This document shows positions 46,960 to 60,149 of a stretch of DNA of 64,000 bases, piece after piece. Source of the DNA: Xestospongia muta (taxonomy: Eukaryota; Porifera; Demospongiae; Haplosclerida; Petrosiidae); NCBI GenBank assembly GCA_963693285.1, contig OY848917.1:8556192-8620191 (forward strand). Reading direction: 5' to 3'. The notes under the pieces are model-generated. The model saw only the letters and a list, made by a program, of their open reading frames with translations. It did no database searches and had not been told where the DNA came from. Each line of letters starts with the position of its first letter. Position 1 is the stretch's first letter. Made by a program: the position numbers and the translations under genes.

Positions 46960-47983
46960 TAATAGACTGGTCAGCATTTATCTTGTTTTCACTCTTAGTA
47001 GTATATATCGATTAACAGATTGCCTTCACTATTACTCAACAAATCACAGCAATCTGAGATTTTCCTAAGCCAGCCAAAGTACATTCAGTCCACATCACAC
47101 CCACACTTTTATACAATATATAATTATACATGATTCTGACTTATACTTTGTTTATTGTTAAATCAATTGTAGTAGTCACCTTTCGATTCAAATAACAGGA
47201 AAATCAAGATAACACTTGACAATTCTACCTGTATTTAATACTCCATATATTGAAAATGCCACAACTGGTACTAACTGGTGGTACTCAATTGATCCACAGT
47301 CACATGTAGTACATGAACATTCATTATGTAACAATTACAACAATTATGATGTTTCATTAGCAACTTGAATTAAAGTAATTGCATTTAGTTTTTTGTTCGG
47401 TTATTCATTCTTTCTCCCTTCTAAACATTCTTATATTAGTTACACTTTAAGTCAACTATTCTCTCTAAGACGATACAAAATGGTAGATAATTCACTAAAT
47501 GAAAGTTGGTGGATGTGGAGTGAATCTATTTCTTTTTAAGACTTTGTGTTCAAGATGATATTTGCTTGTTACAATTATACGCACATATGCAGTCTTCTTT
47601 TAAACATGTATTTCAAAACTGTACATTTTCCAGAGTTAATAAAACTCAAGTTTGTATTTCTTGAAGCACTGCTCAACAAATTGCTCATTATGTAATATGT
47701 GGACATACTGTTAGAATTGTGATGTACCATTCTGACCAACTTTTTTACTTTATGAGACTGGTATTATGCTGCAGCCTGAATTTAAGACACAGTGTTGCTT
47801 TTTTTTCAAGAGATCAGCTATTTCAACTTTGACTTCACATCTTTAGTCCTTTGACCTCTCTTATCTTTATGTTAAATCTCAATTTTTTAATCATAGACAT
47901 GTATAATGCTACTCACCATCTAGGCTTGTTACAGTGACAAAAGGTTCTGTTATTAAATATTTAATAGTATTATTTAAATATAT

Positions 47984-48090
47984 CCCTGCGCATGGTGTTA
48001 TGGGTATAAATACCCCTGTAAATGTTGTCTTGGTCTGTATTCTCAACCACATTTCTCTGTACACACAACAGCCTCTAGATTTTTAAGGTA
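47984..48090 (+). promoter_or_regulatory. Possible TATA promoter and first exon (copy B)
   Basis: TATAAATA at 48005-48012 within gggtat-aa-ataccc, as in copy A, with the candidate donor (tttttaag|gtattc) about 75 bases downstream. Confidence 0.3.
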
Positions 48091-48622
48091 TTCATTAAAT
48101 TAGTAAATATTCTTCTGATTTTTATGATCTATGTTTTAATACTTTATATTATGTAATGCTTTTCTCATATAATTTAGTAGGGATGTACAGCAATTCATGC
48201 AGCTTATTGGACTAAAAGTGATGTCACTATGAAGATGATGTTAGTTCATGTTAATGCAACCAATAACAGAAGCTGTACTGGCTGTAAATCATGATGTTAT
48301 AGGTTTATACATATTTGTATAATCACCTGTCTAACTCAATAGTTGTTATATGCACTTTATTTTCATGATTTTAGAATTCACAAAATATACACATATATTG
48401 AGGTAAATCATACAGGTACAATCAGGTGTAGACATGTTTATGAGTAGTAGTAAAAATGTTTTAGCAAATGAATAGTTTTAGTGTAGCAAGGTAATTGCAA
48501 GTTCATTCAGTATGTATGAGTGCTCTATTAGTATATAATGTGTACATCTTACAATTTAGAAGAGTATGAGGTATATGTTCTGTGTTAATAAGAAAAAAAG
48601 ACTTTTTTTCTTTACTACTTAG

Positions 48623-48715
48623 GATGCTTTACTTTTAGAATCTTCAAGAGAAGAACATGTGGAAGGTATTAGAGATGGCCTTTCCAGGGGAGCTCTTATT
48701 AACATTGGAAACAAT
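48623..48715 (+). CDS. Orphan 93-nt phase-0/0 exon (copy B)
   Basis: Identical in layout to 6580-6672: strong acceptor, 31 open codons (DALLLESSREEHVEG…), gtatgt donor. No nucleotide difference from copy A was noticed within it, but near-identity of the whole block makes this weak evidence of constraint. Confidence 0.35.
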
Positions 48716-51700
48716 GTATGTCAACTTAGATATGTACACAATATGAGGCAACACAGGTGCTGTGACTAAAACAAGCCCAAAGGTCTGCAGACCCGAGGGT
48801 TGTTTATGTCACTGCAATATGCATATTTAATACAATACATTGCTGGTTGGGTTAAAATGTATTTGTGGCTTATTACCATAGAATGGTCACATGTGTAGCC
48901 TTCCATTTTATAAAGTATGGTTGTTGACACTTTGAACTTCAGATGGGGGTCATTGAAAAAAAGAAGCTAAGGAGAGTCCATAGCATTAATTGCGCAGTTA
49001 TGACATTTTACAAGTGCACATGACAAATAAAATGCAAGTTAATAATGATTGGTAAATCAACCAATTCATTTTTAAAGTTGCATGCACTGATAAAAAATCA
49101 ATATAATTTGTACCTGAAAAATGAGTTGATGAAACAGATAAAATCTGATGGGAGAGGGTTAAAGCTTGGCACTATTAAAAACTCAAATAAATATCTGTAA
49201 GAACTTACATTTACTCTCATTAGATGCAGTTTGTGCTCATTTCCAAATTGTCTATTTATTTTGAACTACAAGAACAGGCAGTTAAGATCTTCACGATATA
49301 CATAGACAGTGGTGAAAATAGTTTTTCCATTTGTAGAGAAAGAGTTTGAGGAGACTTTGATGATGATTTACTTAAAAAGAATGCTAATGTTTAGCTTTGC
49401 ACTAATTTATTTACACTGAAATTATTATATTTACATAGCGACAGGTAAAGACATTTTTCAGCTTTCAGCACTGAGTATATAGGAAGTGTTATGATGTCCT
49501 TAAAATGCTCTCCTTTAATATAAATTAAGTGTTAAATAAATTACAACAATAGAAAATCAACAAGTAATTATAATTATGAATATAAAAGCAAGTATTTATT
49601 GTTTGAAGCAGAAAGTTTATCTACAATTATTAAAGAGGCTGTCAGTTTACTTGATGCATTGAGATAATACATTTAGAAAAAAATTTATGGCAGTATATAG
49701 ATTTGTGTTTTCTTACAGTTTTCCAGGTATTTTGTTTCTGTTTATCAACATTGGCAAATAATAAGTAAATAAGTAATTTAATCTGAACATCAAAGCCCAG
49801 TTGACTGACTGCAACTGATCAGGTTTATGAATATATCTAGATTAAAGCTAAAAATTATGTTCAAATTTATTAAAATTTTTTCAGCAAGAGATCATCTTGT
49901 AACTGCTTTTAATACTTAGTAATGGCAGTCATTTTGTTCTTAATGGTAACTAAACTATACTGCAGACAAAATATGTGACTGGCAGAGATTTAAAGAATAT
50001 CCTGTTTTATGTTATTAAACAGAATTAAAACTAATTTGGATTATAAATTTATTTGAGGCTTTTCAAACAGAATGTCATTTACAATACTTTGTACCAAGTA
50101 CATTGCTGTTTATCTTGTTAAACATGTTGTCATTCTTGTCTGTACAGTAATATATGTGACCTGATTTGGAATAAGGGATCACTTCTGTCAAAGCATCTGT
50201 AATGAGATCTATGAAAAAAACTACTGTTAAAACATTTTAAAAACAGTTTTGTATCCATAAATGCAGTTACTATGAACAGTTGTGAATATATAGCAGTTGT
50301 ATGAATACAAAATAGTTTTTGTGATCTTTTAACAATTGTCTCTTTCATAAATCATGTCATAAATCTTTGCCCAGAAAGTATCCCTTGTAAATCAGGTCAC
50401 ATGTTTTGTGAGAAACCTTACTTACCTTATTTTCAAGGTTGATCTGTCTGAAAATGCTACATTGTTTTAACAGCCTTTATCACAGCGGTGCAACCTAAAT
50501 CAGTACTTTATTAATGTTCAATCCAGATATTTAAACAAATTTTTAAGGATCACCATTGTATTTGTACAATACTTATAGCATATTATTATAGTACAGGACA
50601 TGTTTTCTATGGTTAGATTAGTCATGATCATGAGTATGTATTTGCTTTACTGTGAAAAGTATTGACATGTGTAGATGTGCAAAAAGTATAAAACTATACT
50701 GGTATGTCTCTAATGAAAAATAAAGACAGTCAGCACACATCTATCAGCCATATACTGTTTCCTAATATCTACTTTTTAAACCAAAAGCTACTTTTGTTAA
50801 AATATGTTGATTAAGACTATTTTTTGTCACTACTCTTTAAAAAAGTACTTGGTTATGTGAGAGGATACCACTAAAGATATCCTCGTGCTTTTTATTGTAG
50901 CTTAAAGAAGAAAGAAAATAGAACATTGTGCCATGAATAGCCAGGTTATTAACATTAATGACAGACTGTTCAGTACAACTTCATTATACACTCTGTCAAT
51001 CCCATACACACAACATTGCAATAATTATAGATACAATAGCCATCATTAATTGTACTGATTGGCTCCTTATGTAAGGATTTTATATTGTGTTCATCACAGC
51101 CTTGTTTCTTTCCTTTTCAGTTTTGTCATCCCTTCATCATTTTTGATTTTTTGATATGTTCTTTATTCCTTGTATAGAAAAGATGTTATCAACTATGAGG
51201 CATGTCCATTAGATAATCGTAATGAAAGCCACGTTTATCTTCCTATGCATTTACTGTATATTGTCATGATCTTTTCTCAAATTTCTAAATAACCTGCACA
51301 GTTTTGTCTTATCTCAGCTATTTTTTTTCACAATCCACTTATTTCCCTTTTAGTAAACTAACTAAACTTATGGGTGTGGCTAGAGTGTCGCGCTTTTACA
51401 ATCATATGAATACTTTAAGCAAGTGCACCAATTAGACATAACTCCAGCTGTGGGAACTTGGAAGGTTGCAGCCAACCAGCAGTACATGTACATGTACATG
51501 TCTCACTCTGTCAGTCCAATATAACAAATGCAAACAATATAGCAGGAATGACAACTGTATCATTCATAAGTAGGCACAGAATTCATGAATATTTAATAAT
51601 AATGGTGAATGCTTATTGCTTTATCTTTTAAAAATTCAAGCCTTTGATAATCAATAGGGAACCGTGTAGCATAGTGGAAGATGCTCAATTCATGTTTTCT

Positions 51701-52452
51701 TATTTGTGATATTAATTATTATTAATGATGACTACAGTGATAACAGTAATTTAGTGGAAATTAGTGGGAACTTAGACTTGTTGCAATAGTTAGAGAAAAG
51801 AGTTTCTACTCTGAAAACCACCTCTCACTCAGTGAGTGCTTAGCTCTGACATACTGATAGTCTCAAGAACTTCCTCTATCTATGACATTCATGAGACAGG
51901 TCAATTTTATCCAACACAATTATAGATTGGTACAACTTTCACTGAGATGTATGTACATAATATAAACTTTTAGTGACCATCCAATGAAACTCCTGAACAT
52001 TTTGCTGAACAATTCTCTTTACCTTAATATTAATTTTAACACATCATATTTTGGCTTTTCCTTACGTCATCTAAAAAGGTTTAGATCTGAGAGACAATTA
52101 AAAATTGCTACTGTAATTACTTAATTTCCTTTCTAAATGTGAGATATATTAGGATAGTTTATTTGAGATTGTAATACATCTGTGAACTGTCTTGTACATA
52201 CTGAGTCATTGTGGTGGACAAAGAAAAAGAAATATGAACGATTCAGCATTTTCACTAACTATTATTGTGATGCTTAGAAACTAGGCTTTAGCCTATCAAT
52301 CATTTATAACATGTGACTTATTCTAGGGAGTATTGAGATATTCTGATGTGTTCTGGGTACATATGTTTTCGGCTAATACATTGTTTCAAGCCAGGATATC
52401 TCTAGATAAGCAATACTGATGTGGCCTGATAGTGAATAACCCAAATTCAGCC

Positions 52453-52512
<60 letters not shown>

Positions 52513-52747
52513 TTTATATTACAATAAAGAAAATATACTATTAAATATTTACAACCATACTCACAATGTCCATTAGCTCAGACTACACATAGTGTCACAA
52601 TCCAGACCCAACTTATATGATTGAACAAAGGACAACAACATGACAAGTGTGAGGTTCGCTTATACTCACTGCACAATTAATGGTCACTGTTATCATATGC
52701 AATGATATATCAGAGTTCTTGTGTGTGATTTTTCAGTTACCCTCTTG
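48716..52747. other. No functional gene recognised (copy B)
   Basis: Counterpart of 6673-10704. It includes the fibrinogen-like fragment at about 50858-50913 and a (TA)n tract at about 52457-52508, somewhat longer than in copy A. A small deletion near 52805 (atgg missing) distinguishes it. Confidence 0.45.
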
Positions 52748-53445
52748 AGAGGACCATATAATAGACTGTGCCAGAATTCATGTGATAATACATGACTAAA
52801 TTACTAATGTACCATCTATATATTCCATACTACTTCTGTGTTTTAACAAATGTAATCCATAGCTCTTCAGCATATGTGCATGACTTGTACTTTGTGTACT
52901 ATCTGTGTATTATCAGTACTGACACTGTAGAAATTAATTGCTTGATTTAACCATATATGGTTATAAAGGTTATATCTATGCAGCAAAATATTTGTTGTAA
53001 TAAAGTAAACATCATATACTTTTTTCTTTACTAATGTATTAAATGTATCATAGAATTGACTTTTCATGTAGATAATTGTTTGAACTATGATGATAAGACA
53101 TTGGACTAGACCTGTTACTATGAAATTTATACATACACTACAATGTAATTTGTAGGGATGCATGAAACCAAAATGTATATGAATTCATTTAAATAATCAA
53201 TTTATTTTACCGGTGAGCACCAATCTTCAGATCCAGACAAGAAATTATGTCTTGTAAGCTGTCATTTATTTTATTTGGTATTGACAAGAATAAAAGTAGT
53301 AATCCCTTTGTACATGTGTTATGCTGTTCACTAAAGGTCATGGTTGCAATGGTTATGTAATATGTCCAGATACAACACCAAATGATTCAAAACTTGCAAT
53401 GACATACTGCTTGACTTGTTTTAGTGTAAATGTTAGTTCCTATCT
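52748..53445 (+). pseudogene. Decayed tandem copy of the fibrinogen-like gene 5' end (copy B)
   Basis: Counterpart of 10705-11400: the upstream region and signal-peptide start of the intact gene are repeated here in broken form (tatgtcttgtaagctgtcat near 53246). Confidence 0.6.
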
Positions 53446-53644
53446 AGAGATGGTCAGTAGACTGTGGCCAAATTTACTGCATACTACATGAAAGAATTAT
53501 ATATACATTCCATAGTAATTATTGTTAATTTCTTTATTTATTTAACAAATGTAGTCAATAACTTCTTTGCATATTTTTGTATGACACTGTATTAACTGTT
53601 TATGTATGATCAATACTGACATCAGAGGATCCAGACCAACAATC

Positions 53645-54691
53645 ATGTCTTGTAAGCTGTCATTTATCTTTCTTGTCGTGATTTTTATTACCTGCTCTGC
53701 TGTGGAAGGTTCCTCTCATTGTATGACTGATTGCAACAGTTTTGGCCAAAGATCATTTACTGCTTATGAAGGGTTGTGCTGTTCACCATCAAACAAAGGA
53801 GATATTATTCGTGTCACTAAAGATAATGGTCGCACTGGTTATGTTATATGTCCAGATACTATACCAAAATGGTGTTTGGAATTCAAAACTTGTTATGACA
53901 TTCTACAATCAGATCAAGATGCTCCCTCTGGCTATTACAACATAACAGTCAATGGTAACTTAGTTGAAGTGTATTGTGATATGATGGGTAGTAACTGTGA
54001 TGGAGAGGGAGGCTGGACTAGAGTAGCATTTGTTAACATGAGTGAGCCTGGGACATCCTGTCCTCCTGGACTAGAAGAATATGACAACATCACTAATGGC
54101 AGCTTACTTTGTTGGATAAATAATGAACACTACTATTATGGTTGTAACTCTACCTTCTTTCCTACTTATAATGTCAACTACACAAAGGTGTGTGGTCGTG
54201 TTAGAGGATACCAGTATGGATATCCTCATGCTTTTTATTGCAATTTAGACAACTGTAACAGGTTTGATCATCAAATAAAAACATATGGAGTGACTCTTAC
54301 CTACAGTAGTAGTCTTCGTAAACATATTTGGACTTATGCTGGTGGCCACTATGAACAAGGAACAGGATTGAATGATTGTCCCTGTAACAATGGCAGTCAA
54401 TATCATAACTGTTATATACCATTTGTAGGTAATGATTATTACTGTGAATCAGGACGTAGTGTTGGTGAACATGGTAACATCTTATATGCCAATGATACCC
54501 TCTGGGATGGTCAGGACTGTCCTGGACTTGAGTCTACATGTTGTACATCTTCTAAGATGCCATGGTTTGTGAAGACATTAAATGAAACAGTTAGTGAAGA
54601 TATTGAGTTGACTACATGTGGTCAAAAGTACTATATTCTGACATATGTTGAAGGGACTCCTCTTGACCTTATTGAACTTTATATCAAATAA
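53645..54691 (+). CDS. Secreted fibrinogen/intelectin-like protein, intact (copy B)
   Basis: A single-exon gene of 348 residues from ATG 53645; an in-frame upstream start at 53606 would add 13 residues before the signal peptide. The signal peptide is MSCKLSFIFLVVIFITCSA. Mature motifs are CYDILQSDQDAPSGYYN, VEVYCDMMG, GEGGWTRVAF, CGRVRGYQYGYP, IWTYAGGHY, PFVGNDYYCESG, LWDGQDCPG, STCCTSSKMPWF and a C-terminal LDLIELYIK. Numerous Cys and N-x-S/T sites fit an extracellular glycoprotein. Fibrinogen-related and intelectin-like proteins often bind glycans in recognition or adhesion; the ligand here is unknown. It is the intact counterpart of the frameshifted gene in copy A and sits downstream of a decayed tandem paralogue. 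Confidence 0.75.
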   Translation: MSCKLSFIFLVVIFITCSAVEGSSHCMTDCNSFGQRSFTAYEGLCCSPSNKGDIIRVTKDNGRTGYVICPDTIPKWCLEFKTCYDILQSDQDAPSGYYNITVNGNLVEVYCDMMGSNCDGEGGWTRVAFVNMSEPGTSCPPGLEEYDNITNGSLLCWINNEHYYYGCNSTFFPTYNVNYTKVCGRVRGYQYGYPHAFYCNLDNCNRFDHQIKTYGVTLTYSSSLRKHIWTYAGGHYEQGTGLNDCPCNNGSQYHNCYIPFVGNDYYCESGRSVGEHGNILYANDTLWDGQDCPGLESTCCTSSKMPWFVKTLNETVSEDIELTTCGQKYYILTYVEGTPLDLIELYIK

Positions 54692-54779
54692 TAATCTACG
54701 CATACACTTTTTACTGAAATTGCTGCATACATTTACACACTGTTTTTCATTGAATTATTATGATTATCTAATTAGTAAT

Positions 54780-55015
54780 ACCGTATATCCTCGAATAGAG
54801 GTACTATCATAGCAATTTTTGTTCTTTCTAAAGCAATTTTTATCCTATGACAAGAAATATCAAAAAATGTTTATCCTGCCAAGAAAAAAATTATCCTAGG
54901 GCATAAAAATAGCTTATCTTAGGATGAAATGTCTTAAGATAACTCTATTCTAGGAAGATATTTCTCACAATAATATTTATCTTAAGATAAATATTTCAAG
55001 GCACTTTTTATGCTA
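54780..55015. repeat. Dispersed repeat with 24-bp palindrome (copy B)
   Basis: Counterpart of 12725-12960. The palindrome centred on cttaag lies at 54972-54995. Confidence 0.45.
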
Positions 55016-55339
55016 AGACTAATATTTGAAGTAGATAAGAAATTGTAAGTTACACAGTGATTAGTACGTACTAATGATCTTGTTGAATAATGTAAACCTT
55101 TTTTAATTTAAGATTTTCTGAATAGGCTTTGTCTTAAAGTAGTAACATGTAACTAATACAAAAATAACTAAAAATATAAAGTCCATAACGACTTCTCAAA
55201 AATTACTAGGACAAAATATAACAGTTGCAACTGTTGCAATACCAACATACAACTCTATTGTTATGCACTATATCTGGTAATAGTAAAGTGTATTGGCTAA
55301 CAAAGGATTAATACAGGCAAATTACTTGCTTATCTTTCC

Positions 55340-55492
55340 TCAGTAAATAAATTCGTCATCATATACAACAAACGTTTCTGCCTTTTTCTTATTTGCCTTT
55401 TTTGGTAGCAGTGTATTATTCTGAATATCTTGTTCCACAATATATATATACAGATCTAATAGATCAAAGCCATCTCTCTCTGCCTCTGCCAT
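55340..55492 (-). CDS. Possible 50-residue protein or terminal exon, unrecognised
   Basis: ATG at 55492-55490 opens MAEAERDGFDLLDLYIYIV and ends KKKAETFVVYDDEFIY before TGA 55342-55340. It is acidic at both ends with a lysine-rich middle. The part left of 55434 is also present in copy A, where the gap removes the start. Part of the frame (YIYI) comes from a TA tract, which argues for caution. It may be a last exon of a larger gene. Confidence 0.25.
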   Translation of the reverse strand: MAEAERDGFDLLDLYIYIVEQDIQNNTLLPKKANKKKAETFVVYDDEFIY

Positions 55493-55599
55493 TCTTCTTA
55501 GCTTTCCTTTCAAAAAGTAACAAGTTACTGAAGGTCAACAGCTTTCTTTGATACTTTCCTGCATTTTTGAGTTAGTACAAGTATTTCTTGTACATGTCA

Positions 55600-56020
55600 A
55601 TTTACTGTATTCTTCGACAATGCTAGACTACAATATATTGGAATCAGCCATTTTGGTCTTGTAGGAAAAAAAATTTACAACAGGAGACAAAAAATTTCAA
55701 GCAAAAGGTTTAAATATTATATTCTAGGAGAAAATTTTTCGGGAGGGGACAAATTTTTTTGTGACAACACTCTCGAATTTAGACAAGCTGTAATCTGCCT
55801 GGACTAAAATAAGAGGTTTGCATGCAATGCACAGATCTCAGCAAGTTGCTGCTGTGAGAAGAGATTTTATTATGAGTGTTCCTAAATAGATTAATGATTC
55901 TTCCTAGAATAAAGGCCTCCATCAATTAAAGGTTGTTCCCATTTAAAGGCCTGATCAAAAATCCTAGAAAAGAAATAGAAGCCTAGACCCTCTATTCCAG
56001 CTAGGAAGACTACAGGTGTT
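55600..56020. repeat. Probable decayed dispersed repeat
   Basis: Contains tactgtattcttcgacaatg, related to the motif at 1830 and 12726, and clustered aaaggcct motifs (gaataaaggcctccatcaat, atttaaaggcctgatc) near 55910-55960. This pattern is typical of a repeated element rather than genes. No coding region. Confidence 0.35.
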
Positions 56021-56163
56021 AATTTGTATGTAACACAATATAGTGACATATTATTATAATTCCACAATTATCATGTATGTTTTTATATCTGATCATCAGC
56101 AGGGTCTGAAGTAAGTTATGTACAAAATAGTGACTACTTTGATTGACAGTAATTTAAATTACA

Positions 56164-56208
<45 letters not shown>
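56164..56208. repeat. (TA)n microsatellite
   Basis: About 45 bases of alternating TA with one interruption. Confidence 0.95.
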
Positions 56209-56210
<2 letters not shown>

Positions 56211-56891
56211 ACACATTCTACCTTCCATTATTCTTACATAGCAAACAATGATTTTGAAATGGGCATGACTGATCACACTCTATAATGTCTCTTGAGTACT
56301 TTATTAGCTTATGGCAACTATCCAGTCTTAAATCTTATCAATAATCTACAAAAACAACAGTACAAAAAATAATTTTAATACAATTCTTTAGAATAAACTA
56401 TTATAACCATGTTAAATTGCACCATGACATCAGGGAGATTAACAAGAAGTATATATAAAACAAGACATCACACTCACCATCAACATGTATAAATATGTAT
56501 GACAAAAGTTTGATCATTCTTATCAATGCATGTCACTAGTGATAGCGTTAACTATATGAACTTATATCAACAAACACATGTTGCACTAACTTTCTATGTT
56601 TGACTTCCTATTTTGTATTTTCCAACTAACATTATAATAAACTAAATTTTGCCAAAGATGTATTTATTTTATATACACAGGACATGCTTGTACCAAAGAT
56701 TACAATAAGCAGAAAATGGGACTATGGATCTAAAGTAATAACTTTGTTTTTACATCAGCCATTAATATTTAAAAAAGTATCGTAACAACAAAATAATAAT
56801 TGATAGAATATTGTATTAACGGATTTTATAAAATTAACTTTACATATTATTATTGGGAAATAAAAACAAGATCATTAATATCATTGTAATA
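56209..56891. other. 3' flank of the RhoGAP gene, nothing recognised
   Basis: AT-rich sequence downstream of the minus-strand RhoGAP stop codon; presumably 3' UTR and intergenic DNA. Confidence 0.45.
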
Positions 56892-59545
56892 TCAATCAGT
56901 ACTAAACAAATCATCACAATTGTCAGTTAAGAATTTAACCAAAGCATTAGCAATACTTGGTGGTAAATTTGGAAAAAATGATGGTCCACAAGAAGTTGCT
57001 AAAATACCACTTGTCATGTGGTTTTCTTCAGAATATTCGGTTATCTATAAAAGAAGACGTATTAACATTAATAGATCATGTATAAATGTGTAGGTAAAAT
57101 ATAGTCAAGTAAACAAGAGTATTATTATCATTAGCTTTGAAGACAACAATAATCACCAGAACATGAAAAATGGACTTCACAAATACACATTTCTTATATT
57201 ATTATATATTTATTATTTTGTTGTTACTGTTGAGAACATCCTACCTTTTTAAAGAGTTCAGACAACATCCTCAAAGACGCAACAGAGACTTCATCAAGAC
57301 TCTGTAGTAATTCCTTGAAGGCATCTACCTGTAGGAATCATATATAGGATTAGTAGTTTCTATTGATGTATTTGACAATTAAGTAATTGTCCCATGTCAT
57401 ATACAATCAATTCATATACACTATGAAATGAATTGATTGATTTAACCAATCTGTTATCATTTCATTACATATGTTACATAATGAGATATTGAGATATTTA
57501 ATATACACAACTCAGTTCAAGTCATTAGTTGATTGTCACAATTATCATTTTATGTATAACGTATTAGAAAATAGCCAACTTATTTCTGTATACACAATGT
57601 AGTCTATTGTCTTAAGTTTCTTATTACAATTAGTAAAGTCTTGGCAACTGTAGTGGTAGACTATTGTCTACTTCTTATGTTTACACTATAGTAACATGAA
57701 AGGATAGAATATATGTTATCTACTTCTGTTTACACCATTACTATCACTAATATCTTGGCAACTGTACTATAATAGTAATTAAAACATAGTGGTGTTTACT
57801 ATATTACTCAGTGTCACATTATGTACTATTTGAAATAAATCTGTCAATGGATTGATTAAATTGTAGTGGTAGTTATATTGAAGGATTAATAATATATGTT
57901 GATTATTCTATAATTACTTATTTCTGGAATGCTATAAAAGAATTTTCAATGAAATTATAGAAATTTTTTAAGTCATACAATAAATATCACATATATATTT
58001 ACTACACTACAATATATTTATTTTAACATTTTAACATACTATAAATCTTCTAAGATAAATCTTACATTTTTGGTCTTTACTGCAGTAACAACTTGATTCA
58101 ATGTTTGTCTTGATGGGATGAGAGATGTGGGTTTTTCCCTGAAGTGCACTTTTAATAGACCAGTGATGATGTTTGGATCTCGTATTTCACTTAAATCTAC
58201 TTCCTCACCTAAAATAATGGATGATATAATAATCAAAGATATAATTATGTAGTGTCATGTTCCTCATTGACAATATAATTGTATGACACACCTCTGTTAT
58301 CATTACTATACAAAACACATATTACAATAAACATACGAATGTCATTGACAGTTTCTTTTAAGATGAGACTTTAAATGTAAATTTACACGTGCTTTTGATT
58401 AAGACCAATTTAATTTAATTAATCAATTTATTGAGTATATGTTTACATACCAACAATAAACTGACTCCTAAGACGTTTGATGATAGTGATATCACCAGGG
58501 ATGCGAAATAGTCCAGGTTCTTTAAGAACTTCTTCTTTATTTAAATAGCTAACACATTGTAACAACAATGGATCAACAACACCAGTAGGAAGTTTATCTA
58601 TAAACAAAATCAACATACAAATGTATTAAAGTACTATGAACATGAAATGATATCTTTAAAGATGTAAAAAGAAAAGACAATTTACATGTATTTAGAATAA
58701 TCAAGTGATATTTTCCTCTCACTATGTAGTACATATATGGTAATACATGTGGACCCTCAGATAATACTAGCTATACCATAAGCTTTAACTACATTATACA
58801 ATTATACAAGTTGTCAATGTAAACAAAACCTGTGACTTATATGTATATAGTCATTAGTGTATATGACTTACCAGGATATCTATCTTGATCATACTCAGGA
58901 ATAACTGGAGCTGTATTTGTTGATGTGTTACAACCTCTAGATGAAAACGCTCTTCTCCACATCTGTGATGACTGGACATTTGAATCAACTCTGTACAATA
59001 TAACATGAGCATTACAATGAAGTATAGCCAAAGTAGACACTTAAGACCTTTAATTAGACATTGTTTATATAATAACAAGAAATAAATGATGGACTATGTA
59101 TTATTGGACAAGTATTACATGTAGCATTTCAAGTGTCACAGCTGTATATGTAATGGATGGCCTTGATCCTCTAGGAAAGTTTTTATTGTATATGTAAGAC
59201 ACACCAGTATCCTTCATTAAAATATTTAAAACACATATGACACAGTAGCAAATGATAGACAGTGACACTATTAGTTATATGTAATATGTATATGTACCAG
59301 TACATGTACACTCTACTTTATTAATACTACATACCAACTATAACTGTGTGTACTAACCTGTTATTTCCATGAACTGTTCTGTTACGTCTCTTTGTAAATG
59401 ATCTAAAACTCTCTTTCATTTTACCAACAAACTTTCTCCTTCCAAGAGGTGATCGTTCCAAATCAGATTGAGGACAGGCACCTTCCCTGATTTCTATTGG
59501 TGGAGAACTAGATACCTTTATCTCTTCTTCAGGTATAGTGTTCAT
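56892..59545 (-). CDS. RhoGAP-domain protein, six exons, complete
   Basis: Exons are 59545-59358, 58990-58872, 58597-58451, 58208-58066, 57328-57245 and 57044-56892; all splice sites are GT-AG and phases match, giving 834 nt and 277 residues. Residues 1-102 are a basic, Ser-rich tail (LGRRKFVGKMKESFRSFTKR; MWRRAFSSRG). RhoGAP follows from about residue 105: DPLLLQCVSYL, GLFRIPG with the arginine finger at R134, SLLK-type helix IITGLLKVHFREKP with the conserved Lys, ELLQSLDEVSVASLRMLSELF, and ENHMTSGILATSCGP at the end. RhoGAPs stimulate GTP hydrolysis on Rho, Rac or Cdc42 and shape the cytoskeleton. The Asn usual in the final NLA motif is Gly-Ile here, so activity may be altered. At 277 residues it is a minimal member with no other domain; the target GTPase cannot be told. 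Confidence 0.85.
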
Positions 59546-60149
59546 TGTGTGTCTACTATTAATATGTACATGTACATCTGCTTTTCTATAGTCTATATTT
59601 ATATCAACAGGTTATCTTATCTCCTATATATGAGTATATCATCACATTATCTGGCTTATTATATTAATTACTACACAATACATGTAAGATAAATAATAGT
59701 ACAATACATTATGTTGTATATATAGAGACATATTTCTTGTCTTAGTAAGTCTCATTCCAAAAGCCACTAGATGTTTATTAGATTCTATATACATTCTAAT
59801 TATTACATCAAGCAATTTGATTGGTCAGATATAGATAACTATATTTTAGGTACTTGCTGGGCTTTCTCAGTTACTCACTAGTTCCTTCAACATGTGTTGC
59901 TATAGATTTGTTAAATTGGTTAGAGTCATGTATCAAATGGACACTACACAATTTAGAAGCCAGCAAGTCTAATATAGCTTTCACACATACTCACTCAGAC
60001 TTCTCAGTGATGGCTTTTAAGTTTTAAAATTGCATAGTTCCTTAAGTCTTGGACTAATTCTATTCAATCAGTCTATTTATTTGGTCATCCTAACCATCCA
60101 TCCCTAGCTCTCACAATCTCTCTATATTCCTATGTATCTTATTCTTACC
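59546..60149. other. Upstream region of the RhoGAP gene
   Basis: AT-rich sequence 5' of the RhoGAP start codon and likely to hold its 5' UTR and promoter. No clear TATA box or other motif was identified. The plus-strand open frame at 59468-59692 is low-complexity and not called. Confidence 0.4.

Larger units (their letters stand above)
41941..55433. repeat. Long direct duplication, copy B
   Basis: Copy B matches 1-13378 with an offset of 41940 at its left end, rising to about 42055 after simple-repeat length changes. Its left boundary is not visible because copy A begins at the window edge. The match starts inside an intron of the ROC-COR-death gene, upstream of the exon at 42020. To the right, unique sequence continues without a gap from 55434. 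Confidence 0.95.
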
